From positions 1-64,000 of the forward strand of contig NZ_KB905145.1 in NCBI RefSeq assembly GCF_000378225.1: a stretch of 64,000 nucleotides of DNA. Direction: 5' to 3'. Source of the DNA: Methylophilus methylotrophus DSM 46235 = ATCC 53528. GTDB lineage: Bacteria > Pseudomonadota > Gammaproteobacteria > Burkholderiales > Methylophilaceae. How positions within the stretch are numbered: the first letter of the stretch is position 1; the number at the start of each line of letters is the position of its first letter. The notes beneath the pieces were generated by a model. It was not told the origin of the DNA. It did no database searches and was given only the letters and a program-made list of their open reading frames with translations. Positions 28,813 through 36,414 of the stretch are shown here, piece by piece. Both the position numbers and the translations under genes were made by a program.

Positions 28813-29439
28813 ATGAACAACAAACCTTACGTACGCCTGGACCGTGACAATGCAGTAGTATTGCTGGTAGACCATCAAGCCGGCCTGCTTTCACTGGTAC
28901 GCGATATCGAGCCAGACCGTTTCAAAAACAACGTGCTGGCCCTAGCCGATGCTGCCAAGTTTTTTAACTTGCCTACCATTTTGACCACCAGCTTTGAAAC
29001 CGGCCCTAACGGCCCGCTGATGCCGGAACTTAAAGCCTTGTTCCCTGATGCGCCTTATATCGCCCGCCCCGGCCAGATCAATGCCTGGGATAATGAAGAC
29101 TTTGTCAAAGCCATCAAGGCCACCGGTAAAAAGCAATTGATTATCGCTGGCGTAGTGACTGAGGTCTGCGTCGCTTTCCCTGCACTTGCTGCGATTGAAG
29201 AAGGCTTTGAAGTGTTTGTGGTGACCGATGCCTCAGGCACTTTTAACGAAATCACCCGCGATGCTGCCTGGGACCGTATGTCGTCTGCGGGTGCTCAACT
29301 CATGAGCTGGTTTGGGGTCGCCTGCGAACTGCACCGGGACTGGCGCCGTGATATCGAAGGTTTAGGCACTTTATGCGCCAACCATATTCCTGATTACCGC
29401 AACCTGATGACCGCTTTTAATGCCCTGCAAGCCAAATAG
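28813..29439 (+). CDS. YcaC-like isochorismatase-family hydrolase
   Basis: A 208-residue cysteine hydrolase. The ATG at 28813 is used because GAGAGGAT precedes it; the in-frame ATG at 28753 lies within the intergenic hairpin. The catalytic triad is visible: Asp in LLVDHQAG, Lys in KAIKATGKKQL, and the nucleophile Cys in GVVTEVCVAFPAL. The sequence pattern is that of YcaC, an octameric hydrolase of unknown substrate induced by stress. It follows the pirin gene and likely shares its regulation. Confidence 0.9.
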   Translation: MNNKPYVRLDRDNAVVLLVDHQAGLLSLVRDIEPDRFKNNVLALADAAKFFNLPTILTTSFETGPNGPLMPELKALFPDAPYIARPGQINAWDNEDFVKAIKATGKKQLIIAGVVTEVCVAFPALAAIEEGFEVFVVTDASGTFNEITRDAAWDRMSSAGAQLMSWFGVACELHRDWRRDIEGLGTLCANHIPDYRNLMTAFNALQAK

Positions 29440-29445
29440 CAAAAA

Positions 29446-29503
29446 ACTTGCAATGGCGTGAATCTTTTAACAATACTTTTGTCTAAATGTATCCATTGCA
29501 AGT
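29446..29503 (+). repeat. 11-bp perfect inverted repeat downstream of the YcaC-like gene
   Basis: ACTTGCAATGG (29446-29456) and CCATTGCAAGT (29493-29503) are exact reverse complements separated by 36 bases. It begins seven bases after the stop codon. It may form a long-loop 3' structure, or be a pair of binding half-sites. Confidence 0.5.
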
Positions 29504-29643
29504 ATTTGTTCATAAAGCGTTTCCTACATCACAATAGGATTTCTGCTTATTAAGTATTCAGGCCTATCAGCGTAATCTGCAATTGTCGCGTTTGTAAGTT
29601 CATGTCGAAATATTTTCGAATTGAACTTCACAACAAGACAAAC

Positions 29644-29666
29644 ACGGCAGCCTTAACGGCTGCCGT
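29644..29666 (+). promoter_or_regulatory. leader hairpin before the small basic protein gene
   Basis: A perfect 9-bp stem (ACGGCAGCC / GGCTGCCGT) with a five-base loop, followed by only a short TTTGT. It ends 28 bases before the start codon at 29695 and 14 bases before the GAAGGAG ribosome-binding site. It could be an attenuator or a weak terminator for a transcript from upstream. Confidence 0.5.
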
Positions 29667-29694
29667 TTGTACTCAACTCAGAAGGAGTATGCAA

Positions 29695-29850
29695 ATGCCT
29701 AGAGGATCCAGCCCCAAGCGCGAACACGAATACGACAAACTCAAAACCGAGTTTAAAAAAGAGCACCGCTACCCCGGCCGCGAAGAAGAAGTGGCCGCCC
29801 GCATCGTCAACAAGCAACGCAAAAAGGCCGGCGAAACCAAAGACACTTGA
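29695..29850 (+). CDS. small basic stress-type protein, conserved hypothetical
   Basis: A 51-residue highly charged protein (MPRGSSPKREHEYDKL, then PGREEEVAARIVNKQR). I chose the ATG at 29695 because GAAGGAG lies seven bases before it, while the ATG at 29689 is too close to that site. I recall near-identical small proteins across Proteobacteria annotated loosely as plasmid stabilisation or stress proteins, without proven function. The sequence predicts a helical, probably partly disordered nucleic-acid-associated protein. Confidence 0.72.
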   Translation: MPRGSSPKREHEYDKLKTEFKKEHRYPGREEEVAARIVNKQRKKAGETKDT

Positions 29851-29965
29851 ACGCATAGGCACAACAAACACGTGACCAAATTTTCAATAAATAATTACCC
29901 AGGTTTGCGATCTTAATCATGGCAATAAGTGACCGGCAAACTGGTTCAAACAAGTGGGGGTTGTC

Positions 29966-31075
29966 ATGGAACAGACTAGTCATATCGGAATTTCCCCCCT
30001 CAAATACCAACCGGGGTTTGAGGTGCTGGAAGAGAGCGAAACGCAGAGTCGCGATAACCTGCAATACACCTTACGTAAAATCTCAGAAATCAGTTATGGG
30101 CAGTCAACCTATAGTGCACGTAGCGTGCATGTGAAAAGCCATGGCCTGATTTCCGCCGAAATGGAAATTTACGATAACCTGCCCGCCCCCTTTGCGCAGG
30201 GCATCTTTGCCAAACCTAAAACCTTACCACTGGTCATGCGTTTTTCCACCGTGCCGGGTGATATCCTGCATGACAAAACCTGCACACCACGCAGCCTGGC
30301 CATCAAGGTGCTCGGTGTAGAGGGCGAAAGACTCCCCGGGAGCGAAGAAGCCATCACCCAGGACTTTTTATTTGTGAATGGCGCCAGCTTTATGTCATCC
30401 AGCGTACAAGTGTTCCTTTCCAACCTCAAGCACATCGCTTGCACACCAGATACCAGCACTGAGTTCCGCCACTTTTTATCGCAAATATTCCGCTCCACTG
30501 CCAAATTGATAGACTCCCTGCGGAATGGTCAGCAATTACTGATCAAAAACCTGCACCAAGCCCAGGAGACCAATATCCTCGGTGAAACCTACTTTAGCCA
30601 AGACCCGATCATGTACGGCAATTACATGGCTAAAATTGCTTTTGTCCCCATTGCGCCAGAGCTGATTGCCCTCACCAATAAACCCATAGACCTGTTTGCC
30701 TCAGACGGACTCAGAAAATCGATTGTCGATTTCTTTGTGTCGCGGACTGCCGTCTGGGAAATGCGCGTACAACTATGCACAGATATCCACAAAATGCCGA
30801 TTGAAGACTCCACCGTGATCTGGTCAGAAGACAGTTCGCCTTACGTGCCAGTGGCACGGATAACCGCCAAACCACAAATTGCCTGGAGCCCTTATCGTTC
30901 GCATGTGGTAGATGAAGGCATGCTGTTCTCACCCTGGCATGGCATTACCTCTCACCGCCCACTGGGATCCGTCATGCGGCTCCGGAAAATGAGCTATGAA
31001 ATGGCTAAAAAAATGCGGGCAGAAAAAGAAGATGCTCGCATCTGCGAACCGACTAGTCTGGATGATTTGTGCTGA
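29966..31075 (+). CDS. catalase-family haem protein
   Basis: A 369-residue protein in the short catalase-like group (srpA/y4iL-like), smaller than monofunctional catalases (about 480 or more). Start chosen at 29966 after GTGGGGG. Conserved catalase-fold segments are SARSVHVKSHGLISAEMEIYDNLP (with the likely distal His), PLVMRFSTVPGDI, RSLAIKVLGVEGE, and DFLFVNGASF. Such proteins may have weak catalase, peroxidase or lipid-hydroperoxide activity. The C-terminal region SPWHGITSHRPLGSVMRLRK is also seen in the family. No partner gene is evident. Confidence 0.85.
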   Translation: MEQTSHIGISPLKYQPGFEVLEESETQSRDNLQYTLRKISEISYGQSTYSARSVHVKSHGLISAEMEIYDNLPAPFAQGIFAKPKTLPLVMRFSTVPGDILHDKTCTPRSLAIKVLGVEGERLPGSEEAITQDFLFVNGASFMSSSVQVFLSNLKHIACTPDTSTEFRHFLSQIFRSTAKLIDSLRNGQQLLIKNLHQAQETNILGETYFSQDPIMYGNYMAKIAFVPIAPELIALTNKPIDLFASDGLRKSIVDFFVSRTAVWEMRVQLCTDIHKMPIEDSTVIWSEDSSPYVPVARITAKPQIAWSPYRSHVVDEGMLFSPWHGITSHRPLGSVMRLRKMSYEMAKKMRAEKEDARICEPTSLDDLC

Positions 31076-31091
31076 TTCACCCTGCTGACAC

Positions 31092-31117
31092 AAAGGCTCC
31101 ACATGGAGCCTTTTTTA
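31092..31117 (+). terminator. rho-independent terminator of the catalase-like gene
   Basis: AAGGCTCC-ACAT-GGAGCCTT stem-loop followed by a run of six T's and ATT, starting about 17 bases after the catalase-like stop codon. Confidence 0.85.
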
Positions 31118-31214
31118 TTGGCGTGACAAACATGGTTGAAGAATTGACTTGCGTGGCAACATATTGATATTTAAGAAAAATTAAATATGACCGAAAACAA
31201 TTTAAGGATACAAC

Positions 31215-33353
31215 TTGTGGAAAGATGGGAATAAATCAATATTTAGAATATTCATTCATTTTATGAAAAAAATTAAAAATCAACCTATTGAAAGTGATCA
31301 ATATATCCAGACCCTGATTGATAACTTTCCTTTCATGGTCTGGCTCAAGGATGAGGATAGCCGCATCCTGGTGGCGAATACTGCCTATGCCAACATGGTA
31401 GGGGTCAAATCAAGTGCCGAGCTGATAGGAAAAACCGATTTTGATTTTTTTCCGCCCGATTTAGCCCAGGAATATGTCGATGGCGATCAAAAAGCCATGG
31501 CTAGCACCTCCCCCAGTGCCGTGACTGTGCCCATTAAAAACGCTGATGGTGAGTATTACTGGATAGAGTCTTATAAATCAGCCGTGGTGGTAGATGGCAA
31601 AGTGGTCGGCTCGCTGGGTTACGCCAGGGATGTGACGGAAAATATCCAAAAAGAAAACGAATACAAATCCATCGTAGAAAACTCTTCCAACTGCATTGCC
31701 AAATACAATCGCGACTGTGAGCGTATCTTTCTCAATAAAGCCAATTCCCTGTTCTATGAAGTGGATTCCGCCAGCCTGATCGGCAAATCCCCCTCGCAAT
31801 ATCCTGGTGGGGCCTCTGCCAAAGCGCTGGAAAAAAGTATACGTGAGGTTTTCCAAAGCGGCCAAAACCAGCATGTTGCCTTCCGGCTGACCACCCAACA
31901 TGGCAAGCACAAAATCATGGATACGGTGCTGACGCCCGAATTTAATGCCATCAACGAAGTCATTGCCGTCATCGCCATCGGGCAAGATATGACGCAGTCC
32001 TATGAAAACCTGGACCGCATTCATCACCTGGCTTATTTTGACTCCATCACCCGCCTACCCAACCGCATTTCATTGCTCGAAGTGCTAGATCACTGCATTA
32101 AAAAAACGCAGCGCGCAGCGTCCTCATTTGCATTTCTGATGCTGGACCTGGATGGCTTTAAAGCGGTGAATGATTTGCTCGGCCACGCTGAAGGCGACCT
32201 GCTGCTTTATGAAATGGCCAGGCGGATTGAGCGTTCAGTGAGACCTACCGATACCGTTGCCCGCCTGGGCGGCGACGAATTTGCCATCGTGCTCTCAGAC
32301 GTGCAAGACCCTAAAAATGCCGGGCTGGTTGCAAAAAAAGTGCTTGAGTCCATCAAGCAACCCATCCTGATCCGTGGCACTGAACTATTTATTTCTGCCA
32401 GCATAGGCATCGTGATCTGCCCAGACCATAGCAGCGATGCCAGCGATATTGTGAAGTACTCCGATATCGCCATGTACAAGGCCAAAAAACAAGGTCGAAA
32501 CAACTACCAGTTTTACTCCCCCGACCTCTCGCAAACCACCATAGAACGCATAGACATTGAGCGCTCACTACGCACCGCCCTCCAAAACGATGAGTTTTTG
32601 CTGCACTACCAGCCACAGGTAAATTTAGAGACAGACAAAATTGTCGGCGTAGAAGCGCTGTTAAGGTGGCACCGCAATCACAACGAAATGATTCCCCCCA
32701 ACCGGTTTATCGGCATTGCAGAAGATTCAGGATTCATTATTGAGATCGGTGAGTGGATCATGCAAACCGCATTCAAAGATGCCGTCAGGTGGAACACCGG
32801 CCGCACAGACCCCATTACCGTCGCCATCAACTTATCCAGCCGCCAGTTTATTCATAACAACCTGCTCAACTCCATCCGGCACCTGTTAAAGAAAACCCAT
32901 TGCAACCCGGCCTGGATCACATTAGAAATTACTGAAAGCCTACTCCTGAGCGACAGCGCACATATCCGCAAAACCCTAAAAGCGCTGGATAGCCTGGGCT
33001 TCAGAATCTCGCTAGACGACTTTGGCACCGGCTACTCCGCCCTCAGTTATTTAAACAAATTCCCCGTCAGTGAAATCAAAATTGACCAGTCGTTTGTGCA
33101 AGGCATTGCAGACAACAACGACCACAGGCTGATTGTGCAGGCGATTATTTCCATGGCAAAAAGCCTGGGTAAAGAACTGGTGGCAGAAGGCGTGGAAACT
33201 GCCGCCCAAGCCAAATATTTACAAAGCTACGACTGCAAAGTGGTACAAGGCTATTTTTTTAGTAAACCCAAACCCTTTGATGAAATTGACATGCAAGCCT
33301 CCTGGGGCCTCATGTTCAAGAAACCTATACTACCCACCCGCCTGCTGCGCTGA
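31215..33353 (+). CDS. PAS-PAS-GGDEF-EAL c-di-GMP signalling protein
   Basis: A 712-residue cytoplasmic protein. A TTG start at 31215 has a good AAGGA site six bases upstream; the alternative ATG at 31263 has none, so I prefer TTG. Two PAS domains (about residues 30-150 and 155-270) precede a GGDEF domain with an intact RLGGDEF and an RPTD I-site, and an EAL domain with GVEALLRW, DDFGTGYSALSYL and EGVE, all consistent with activity. The final 24 bp overlap the end of the convergent thioredoxin-like gene. The last 33 codons recur at 34932-35042. Confidence 0.9.
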   Translation: MWKDGNKSIFRIFIHFMKKIKNQPIESDQYIQTLIDNFPFMVWLKDEDSRILVANTAYANMVGVKSSAELIGKTDFDFFPPDLAQEYVDGDQKAMASTSPSAVTVPIKNADGEYYWIESYKSAVVVDGKVVGSLGYARDVTENIQKENEYKSIVENSSNCIAKYNRDCERIFLNKANSLFYEVDSASLIGKSPSQYPGGASAKALEKSIREVFQSGQNQHVAFRLTTQHGKHKIMDTVLTPEFNAINEVIAVIAIGQDMTQSYENLDRIHHLAYFDSITRLPNRISLLEVLDHCIKKTQRAASSFAFLMLDLDGFKAVNDLLGHAEGDLLLYEMARRIERSVRPTDTVARLGGDEFAIVLSDVQDPKNAGLVAKKVLESIKQPILIRGTELFISASIGIVICPDHSSDASDIVKYSDIAMYKAKKQGRNNYQFYSPDLSQTTIERIDIERSLRTALQNDEFLLHYQPQVNLETDKIVGVEALLRWHRNHNEMIPPNRFIGIAEDSGFIIEIGEWIMQTAFKDAVRWNTGRTDPITVAINLSSRQFIHNNLLNSIRHLLKKTHCNPAWITLEITESLLLSDSAHIRKTLKALDSLGFRISLDDFGTGYSALSYLNKFPVSEIKIDQSFVQGIADNNDHRLIVQAIISMAKSLGKELVAEGVETAAQAKYLQSYDCKVVQGYFFSKPKPFDEIDMQASWGLMFKKPILPTRLLR

Positions 33354-33642
33354 AATCAACGCCAACCCCGATTTCAACTCCCCGGCGTCAATCTCCCTCA
33401 CCAAGCGCTTAAGCTCAACACCATCTTTCATCAAAATCAGCGTCGGCCATAACTTCACCTGAAACGACCTGCCCAGCCTGCGGCCTTTGCCATCTTCAAT
33501 TTTAATGTGGCGGATGTTAGGGAAATGACTTAACTCAGAGGTAATCGTGACCTGCGCGGCCTTGCAATAGCCGCACCAACTGGCGCCAAACTCAAGAACG
33601 GTGGCACCTGTGAGAGCATTAATTTCTTCGCGGGTGGGTTCT
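33243..33642. repeat. 400-bp direct repeat, copy A
   Basis: Contains the last 36 codons of the PAS-GGDEF-EAL gene and most of the thioredoxin-like gene. By eye it aligns with copy B (34932-35331) at a constant offset of 1689 bp with about 37 substitutions and no indel, close to 91% identity. The Fic gene lies between the copies. Confidence 0.92.
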
Positions 33643-33653
33643 AATTGTGTCAT
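33330..33653 (-). CDS. thioredoxin-family protein, copy A
   Basis: A 107-residue cytoplasmic thioredoxin-fold protein with active site WCGYC (residues 26-30) in the usual place and the cis-proline segment KLWPTLILMKDG. It is the length of a minimal thioredoxin, but the active site has GY instead of GP, so redox properties probably differ from TrxA. It differs from copy B at about eight residues, mostly conservative. Its end overlaps the convergent GGDEF-EAL gene by 24 bp. Confidence 0.88.
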   Translation of the reverse strand: MTQLEPTREEINALTGATVLEFGASWCGYCKAAQVTITSELSHFPNIRHIKIEDGKGRRLGRSFQVKLWPTLILMKDGVELKRLVREIDAGELKSGLALISAQQAGG

Positions 33654-33694
33654 CGACTAAAATATTGTCCGATCTCAATAGGCGCTCTATCCCG

Positions 33695-34771
33695 CTACTG
33701 ACCCTGTAATATCTGATTCAGCGCTACGTTAATATAATAATTACTACGTCCGATTTTATGCTTTTGTACAAAACCTGCTTCATCCAAAGCATCCATATAC
33801 TTGGTTGCAGTCAATCGAGAAACTTTTAGGTCTTGCTGTACAAACTCAATTTTGGTGTAAGGATGATTAAACAGATTGTTAATCAAGTCCTGGCTATAAA
33901 ACTTAAACTCTGCGCGAATACGGTGTTTATAATCGAACAACGCCGTTTTGATGGCATGAATCGTGGTAATGGTTTGCCCTGCTGTTTGCTCAACCGCCTG
34001 TAACATATAAAGCACCCAATCTTCCCAGGCATCACTATCCCGCACAGCCTGCAGCAAACGATAATAATCTGACTTGGTGCGAACAATATGGCTGCTTAAA
34101 TACAATACTGGCACGTCCAGCAAACCCTCTTTAACCAAATACAACACATTGAGGATTCTCCCCGTCCGACCATTACCATCATAAAAAGGATGGATACTCT
34201 CAAACTGATGATGAATTAACGCCATTTTAATTAATGGATCTAATGGACATATATCTGCATCATTGATGAATTTTTCTAGATCAGTCATCAATCCAATAAT
34301 TTCTGCTGGGTCTTGCGGCGGCATATAAACCACATCGCCCCGCGCATTTTTGAGTGATGTTCCCGGCAACTTGCGAAACCCTGCATTGGTACGCTCTAGC
34401 TCAGCTTGCATTGCCACAATTTGATTACTCGTAATTAAGCCATTTTGAGTAACACTCTCAAAACCTAATCGCAACGCCTGTCTATATCGCAATACCTCTT
34501 TGGCAGCGGGATTTGCCAAAGCCTCTGGTAGCACTGCATCTCTAAACAACTCATCATGTGTGGTGACTATGTTTTCAATTTCAGAGCTATCTTTCGCCTC
34601 TTGCAAACCCAGCGTGTTGATTAAAATACCTTGGTTAGGAATAGAAGCGGCCACGCCTTTCAGCTCCGCCAACTTTCGACTAGTAATGGCAAGCTGCTTA
34701 AGGATTAATGGATGATCAAATCGGCTGAAATCTAATTGGTTTAATGAAGCAAGTAACATCATTTCACGCAT
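33695..34771 (-). CDS. Fic-family adenylyltransferase
   Basis: A 358-residue Fic protein. The active-site motif HPFYDGNGRTGR is intact (HxFx[D/E]GNGRxxR). An N-terminal (S/T)xxxE(G/N) inhibitory motif is present as SSEIEN near residue 64, so this is a class II Fic enzyme whose own helix blocks ATP binding. The C-terminal third looks like a winged helix (EFVQQDLKVSRLTATKYMDALDEAGFV), suggesting DNA binding and perhaps autoregulation. Fic enzymes usually transfer AMP to target proteins. Several in-frame ATGs (34771, 34762, 34759) make the start uncertain. It lies between the two 400-bp repeat copies. Confidence 0.92.
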   Translation of the reverse strand: MREMMLLASLNQLDFSRFDHPLILKQLAITSRKLAELKGVAASIPNQGILINTLGLQEAKDSSEIENIVTTHDELFRDAVLPEALANPAAKEVLRYRQALRLGFESVTQNGLITSNQIVAMQAELERTNAGFRKLPGTSLKNARGDVVYMPPQDPAEIIGLMTDLEKFINDADICPLDPLIKMALIHHQFESIHPFYDGNGRTGRILNVLYLVKEGLLDVPVLYLSSHIVRTKSDYYRLLQAVRDSDAWEDWVLYMLQAVEQTAGQTITTIHAIKTALFDYKHRIRAEFKFYSQDLINNLFNHPYTKIEFVQQDLKVSRLTATKYMDALDEAGFVQKHKIGRSNYYINVALNQILQGQ

Positions 34772-34776
34772 CGCCT

Positions 34777-34870
34777 ATATGTATAGAGATTCTTAATTTT
34801 TTATGCACTTTATCATTGATGTGTATAAAAATCTCAATTTTCTATACATATGAAAGTGGATGTGTATAGA
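34777..34870. promoter_or_regulatory. TGTATA-type operator array upstream of fic
   Basis: TGTATAGA or a one-base variant occurs at 34780-34787, 34822-34829 and 34863-34870, about 41-42 bp apart. An inverted copy, TCTATACA, is at 34841-34848. The outer pair forms a perfect 11-bp inverted repeat (ATATGTATAGA at 34777-34787, TCTATACATAT at 34841-34851). The Fic protein's C-terminal winged helix is a candidate binder. Confidence 0.5.
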
Positions 34871-34901
34871 TTTAAGCAAAGATGCACTATTCAGTTTTAA
34901 T

Positions 34902-34924
34902 CTCGCACCACTGGTGCGAGTTTT
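34902..34924 (+). terminator. hairpin with short T-tract at the repeat junction
   Basis: Perfect palindrome CTCGCACC-ACT-GGTGCGAG followed by TTTT. It lies between the fic control region and the GGDEF-EAL remnant, 8 bases before repeat copy B. It may be a terminator or a junction remnant. Confidence 0.4.
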
Positions 34925-34931
34925 GGCATTT

Positions 34932-35042
34932 GTGCAAGGCTACTTCTATAGTAAACCCAAACCCTTTGATGAAATTGAGATGCAAACCTCATGGGGCCTG
35001 ATGTTCAAGAAGCCAGTGCTACCCACCCGCCTGCTGCGCTGA
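34932..35042 (+). pseudogene. 3' remnant of a GGDEF-EAL gene
   Basis: Encodes the last 36 codons of a protein nearly identical to the end of the PAS-GGDEF-EAL protein at 31215-33353 (SKPKPFDEIEMQTSWGLMFK, then LPTRLLR and a stop). Nothing upstream encodes the remaining EAL domain, so it is a fragment duplicated with the adjacent thioredoxin-like gene. A 60-codon open frame from 34860 includes it but its first 24 codons are unrelated leader sequence. Confidence 0.85.
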
Positions 35043-35331
35043 AATCAACGCTAATCCAGATTTCAACTCCCCCGCGTCAATCTCCCTCACCAAGCGCTTA
35101 AGCTCAACACCATCTTTCATCAAAATCAGCGTCGGCCATAACTTCACCTGAAACGTCCTGCCCAACCTGCGGCCTTTGCCATCTTCAATTTTAATGTGGC
35201 GGATATTGGGGAAATTAGCCAGTTCAGAAGTAATCGTAGGTTGCGCAGCCTTGCAATAGCCGCACCAGCTGGCGCCAAACTCAAGAACGGTGGCGCCGGT
35301 GAGAGCATTTACTTCTTCGCGGGTGGGTTCT
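34932..35331. repeat. 400-bp direct repeat, copy B
   Basis: Counterpart of copy A at 33243-33642, same orientation. Homology begins abruptly after the hairpin at 34902-34924 and ends within the first codons of the thioredoxin-like gene. The divergence is too high for a recent tandem duplication within one genome and suggests import of a relative's allele. Confidence 0.92.
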
Positions 35332-35342
35332 GCGTTTTCCAT
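35019..35342 (-). CDS. thioredoxin-family protein, copy B
   Basis: A 107-residue paralogue of the protein at 33330-33653 with the same WCGYC active site. Differences are mostly at the N-terminus (MENAEPTREEV against MTQLEPTREEI) and near residues 35-42. Both copies are intact, so neither has decayed. It follows the RhuM gene by 31 bp on the same strand, which could be accidental given the rearrangement. Cytoplasmic redox role inferred only from the fold. Confidence 0.88.
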   Translation of the reverse strand: MENAEPTREEVNALTGATVLEFGASWCGYCKAAQPTITSELANFPNIRHIKIEDGKGRRLGRTFQVKLWPTLILMKDGVELKRLVREIDAGELKSGLALISAQQAGG

Positions 35343-35373
35343 TTGATCACTATCGTAGTCGCATCGCTGATGC

Positions 35374-36384
35374 TTAGTTGCCCGTGCGGTTTTTGATTCT
35401 TTTTTCTAAATCACTCAATTCAGCCTCATCTTGCAGATCTGCTGCCTGCGCCTCATCAAGCTTGCGGCGCTCATCATAGCCAGCAAATAACTCACCAACC
35501 CTAGACTCCATACGTGCATGGTTCACAGAGCCAGCACCACTCAGCAGCGGAAAGCCGTTGCTGGTAATAATCTGCCCAACATTCTCCTGCCAAAAAGCCA
35601 TAGTCGTTATTGTTTGGCGCTTGGCGCGTAACTCAGCCGTTTCCAAAAAGATCACCACCAAACGGTTGAGCGTATCAATTTCGTCTTCGGTCAGGTAGTT
35701 TTTCGCCACAACGATATCCTGCTTGCGCACTTGCGAACCTTTCCAGGTCAACAAACCAAAATGGGCATCATCAGGGTTTGCACGGGCAAGAATGATCTCA
35801 GCAGCGGTGTGTTGTGTGACGGCATATAGCAACACATTTTGCACAGTGGCAAAAAACTGCTGCGTGGCTTGGTCCGTTTTATCATAGTCACTGGCTAACG
35901 AAAACAGGTCTCGCACTTTCTGGTAAAAACGCTTTTCCGAGGCACGAATATCCCGGATGCGCTCCAGCATTTCATCAAAATAATCCGGGCGGCCATCAGG
36001 ATTTTTCAGGCGCTCGTCATCCATGACAAAGCCCTTGCGCAAGTACTCTGCCAACACAGTGCTGGCCCAGCGGCGAAACTGCACACCCCTCGGTGAGCGC
36101 ACGCGATAACCTACGGCCAAGATGGCATCGAGATTGTAGAGGGTAACGTGTCGACGCACTTCACGACCACCCTCAATTTGAACTACCGAGGATTCCTCGG
36201 TAGTTGCCTCTAACTGTAACTCGCTATCTTCGTAAATATTCTTTAGATGTAGGCTTATGTTATCTGTGGAAACATTAAATAACTCTGCCATTTGCCGCTG
36301 AGTAAGCCAGACCGTACCCCGATCAGCTCTAAGTTGCACTTGGGCTTGACCGTCTTCACTGGTATAAAGAATTAGCTGCGTCAT
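35374..36384 (-). CDS. RhuM-family protein
   Basis: A 336-residue protein matching the virulence RhuM family. The N-terminal half has a helix-turn-helix-like VWLTQRQMAELFNVSTDNISLHLKNIY and the characteristic YNLDAILAVGYRVRSPRGVQFRRWA. The C-terminal half has GSQVRKQDIVVAKNYLTEDEIDTLNRLV. RhuM proteins were named from a Salmonella pathogenicity island and often accompany restriction and Fic/Doc-type systems; no biochemical activity is established. It is the last gene of the methyltransferase-helicase operon, 30 bp after the DUF5655 gene. Confidence 0.88.
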   Translation of the reverse strand: MTQLILYTSEDGQAQVQLRADRGTVWLTQRQMAELFNVSTDNISLHLKNIYEDSELQLEATTEESSVVQIEGGREVRRHVTLYNLDAILAVGYRVRSPRGVQFRRWASTVLAEYLRKGFVMDDERLKNPDGRPDYFDEMLERIRDIRASEKRFYQKVRDLFSLASDYDKTDQATQQFFATVQNVLLYAVTQHTAAEIILARANPDDAHFGLLTWKGSQVRKQDIVVAKNYLTEDEIDTLNRLVVIFLETAELRAKRQTITTMAFWQENVGQIITSNGFPLLSGAGSVNHARMESRVGELFAGYDERRKLDEAQAADLQDEAELSDLEKRIKNRTGN

Positions 36385-36414
36385 ATTAAACTTTGGGTTA
36401 GAGAATAAGAATAA

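Noticed and set aside
34860-35042. 60-codon plus-strand frame as a real small protein
   Set aside because: Its last 36 codons are the duplicated tail of the PAS-GGDEF-EAL protein. The first 24 are read through a palindrome and leader sequence, so it is annotated as a remnant.
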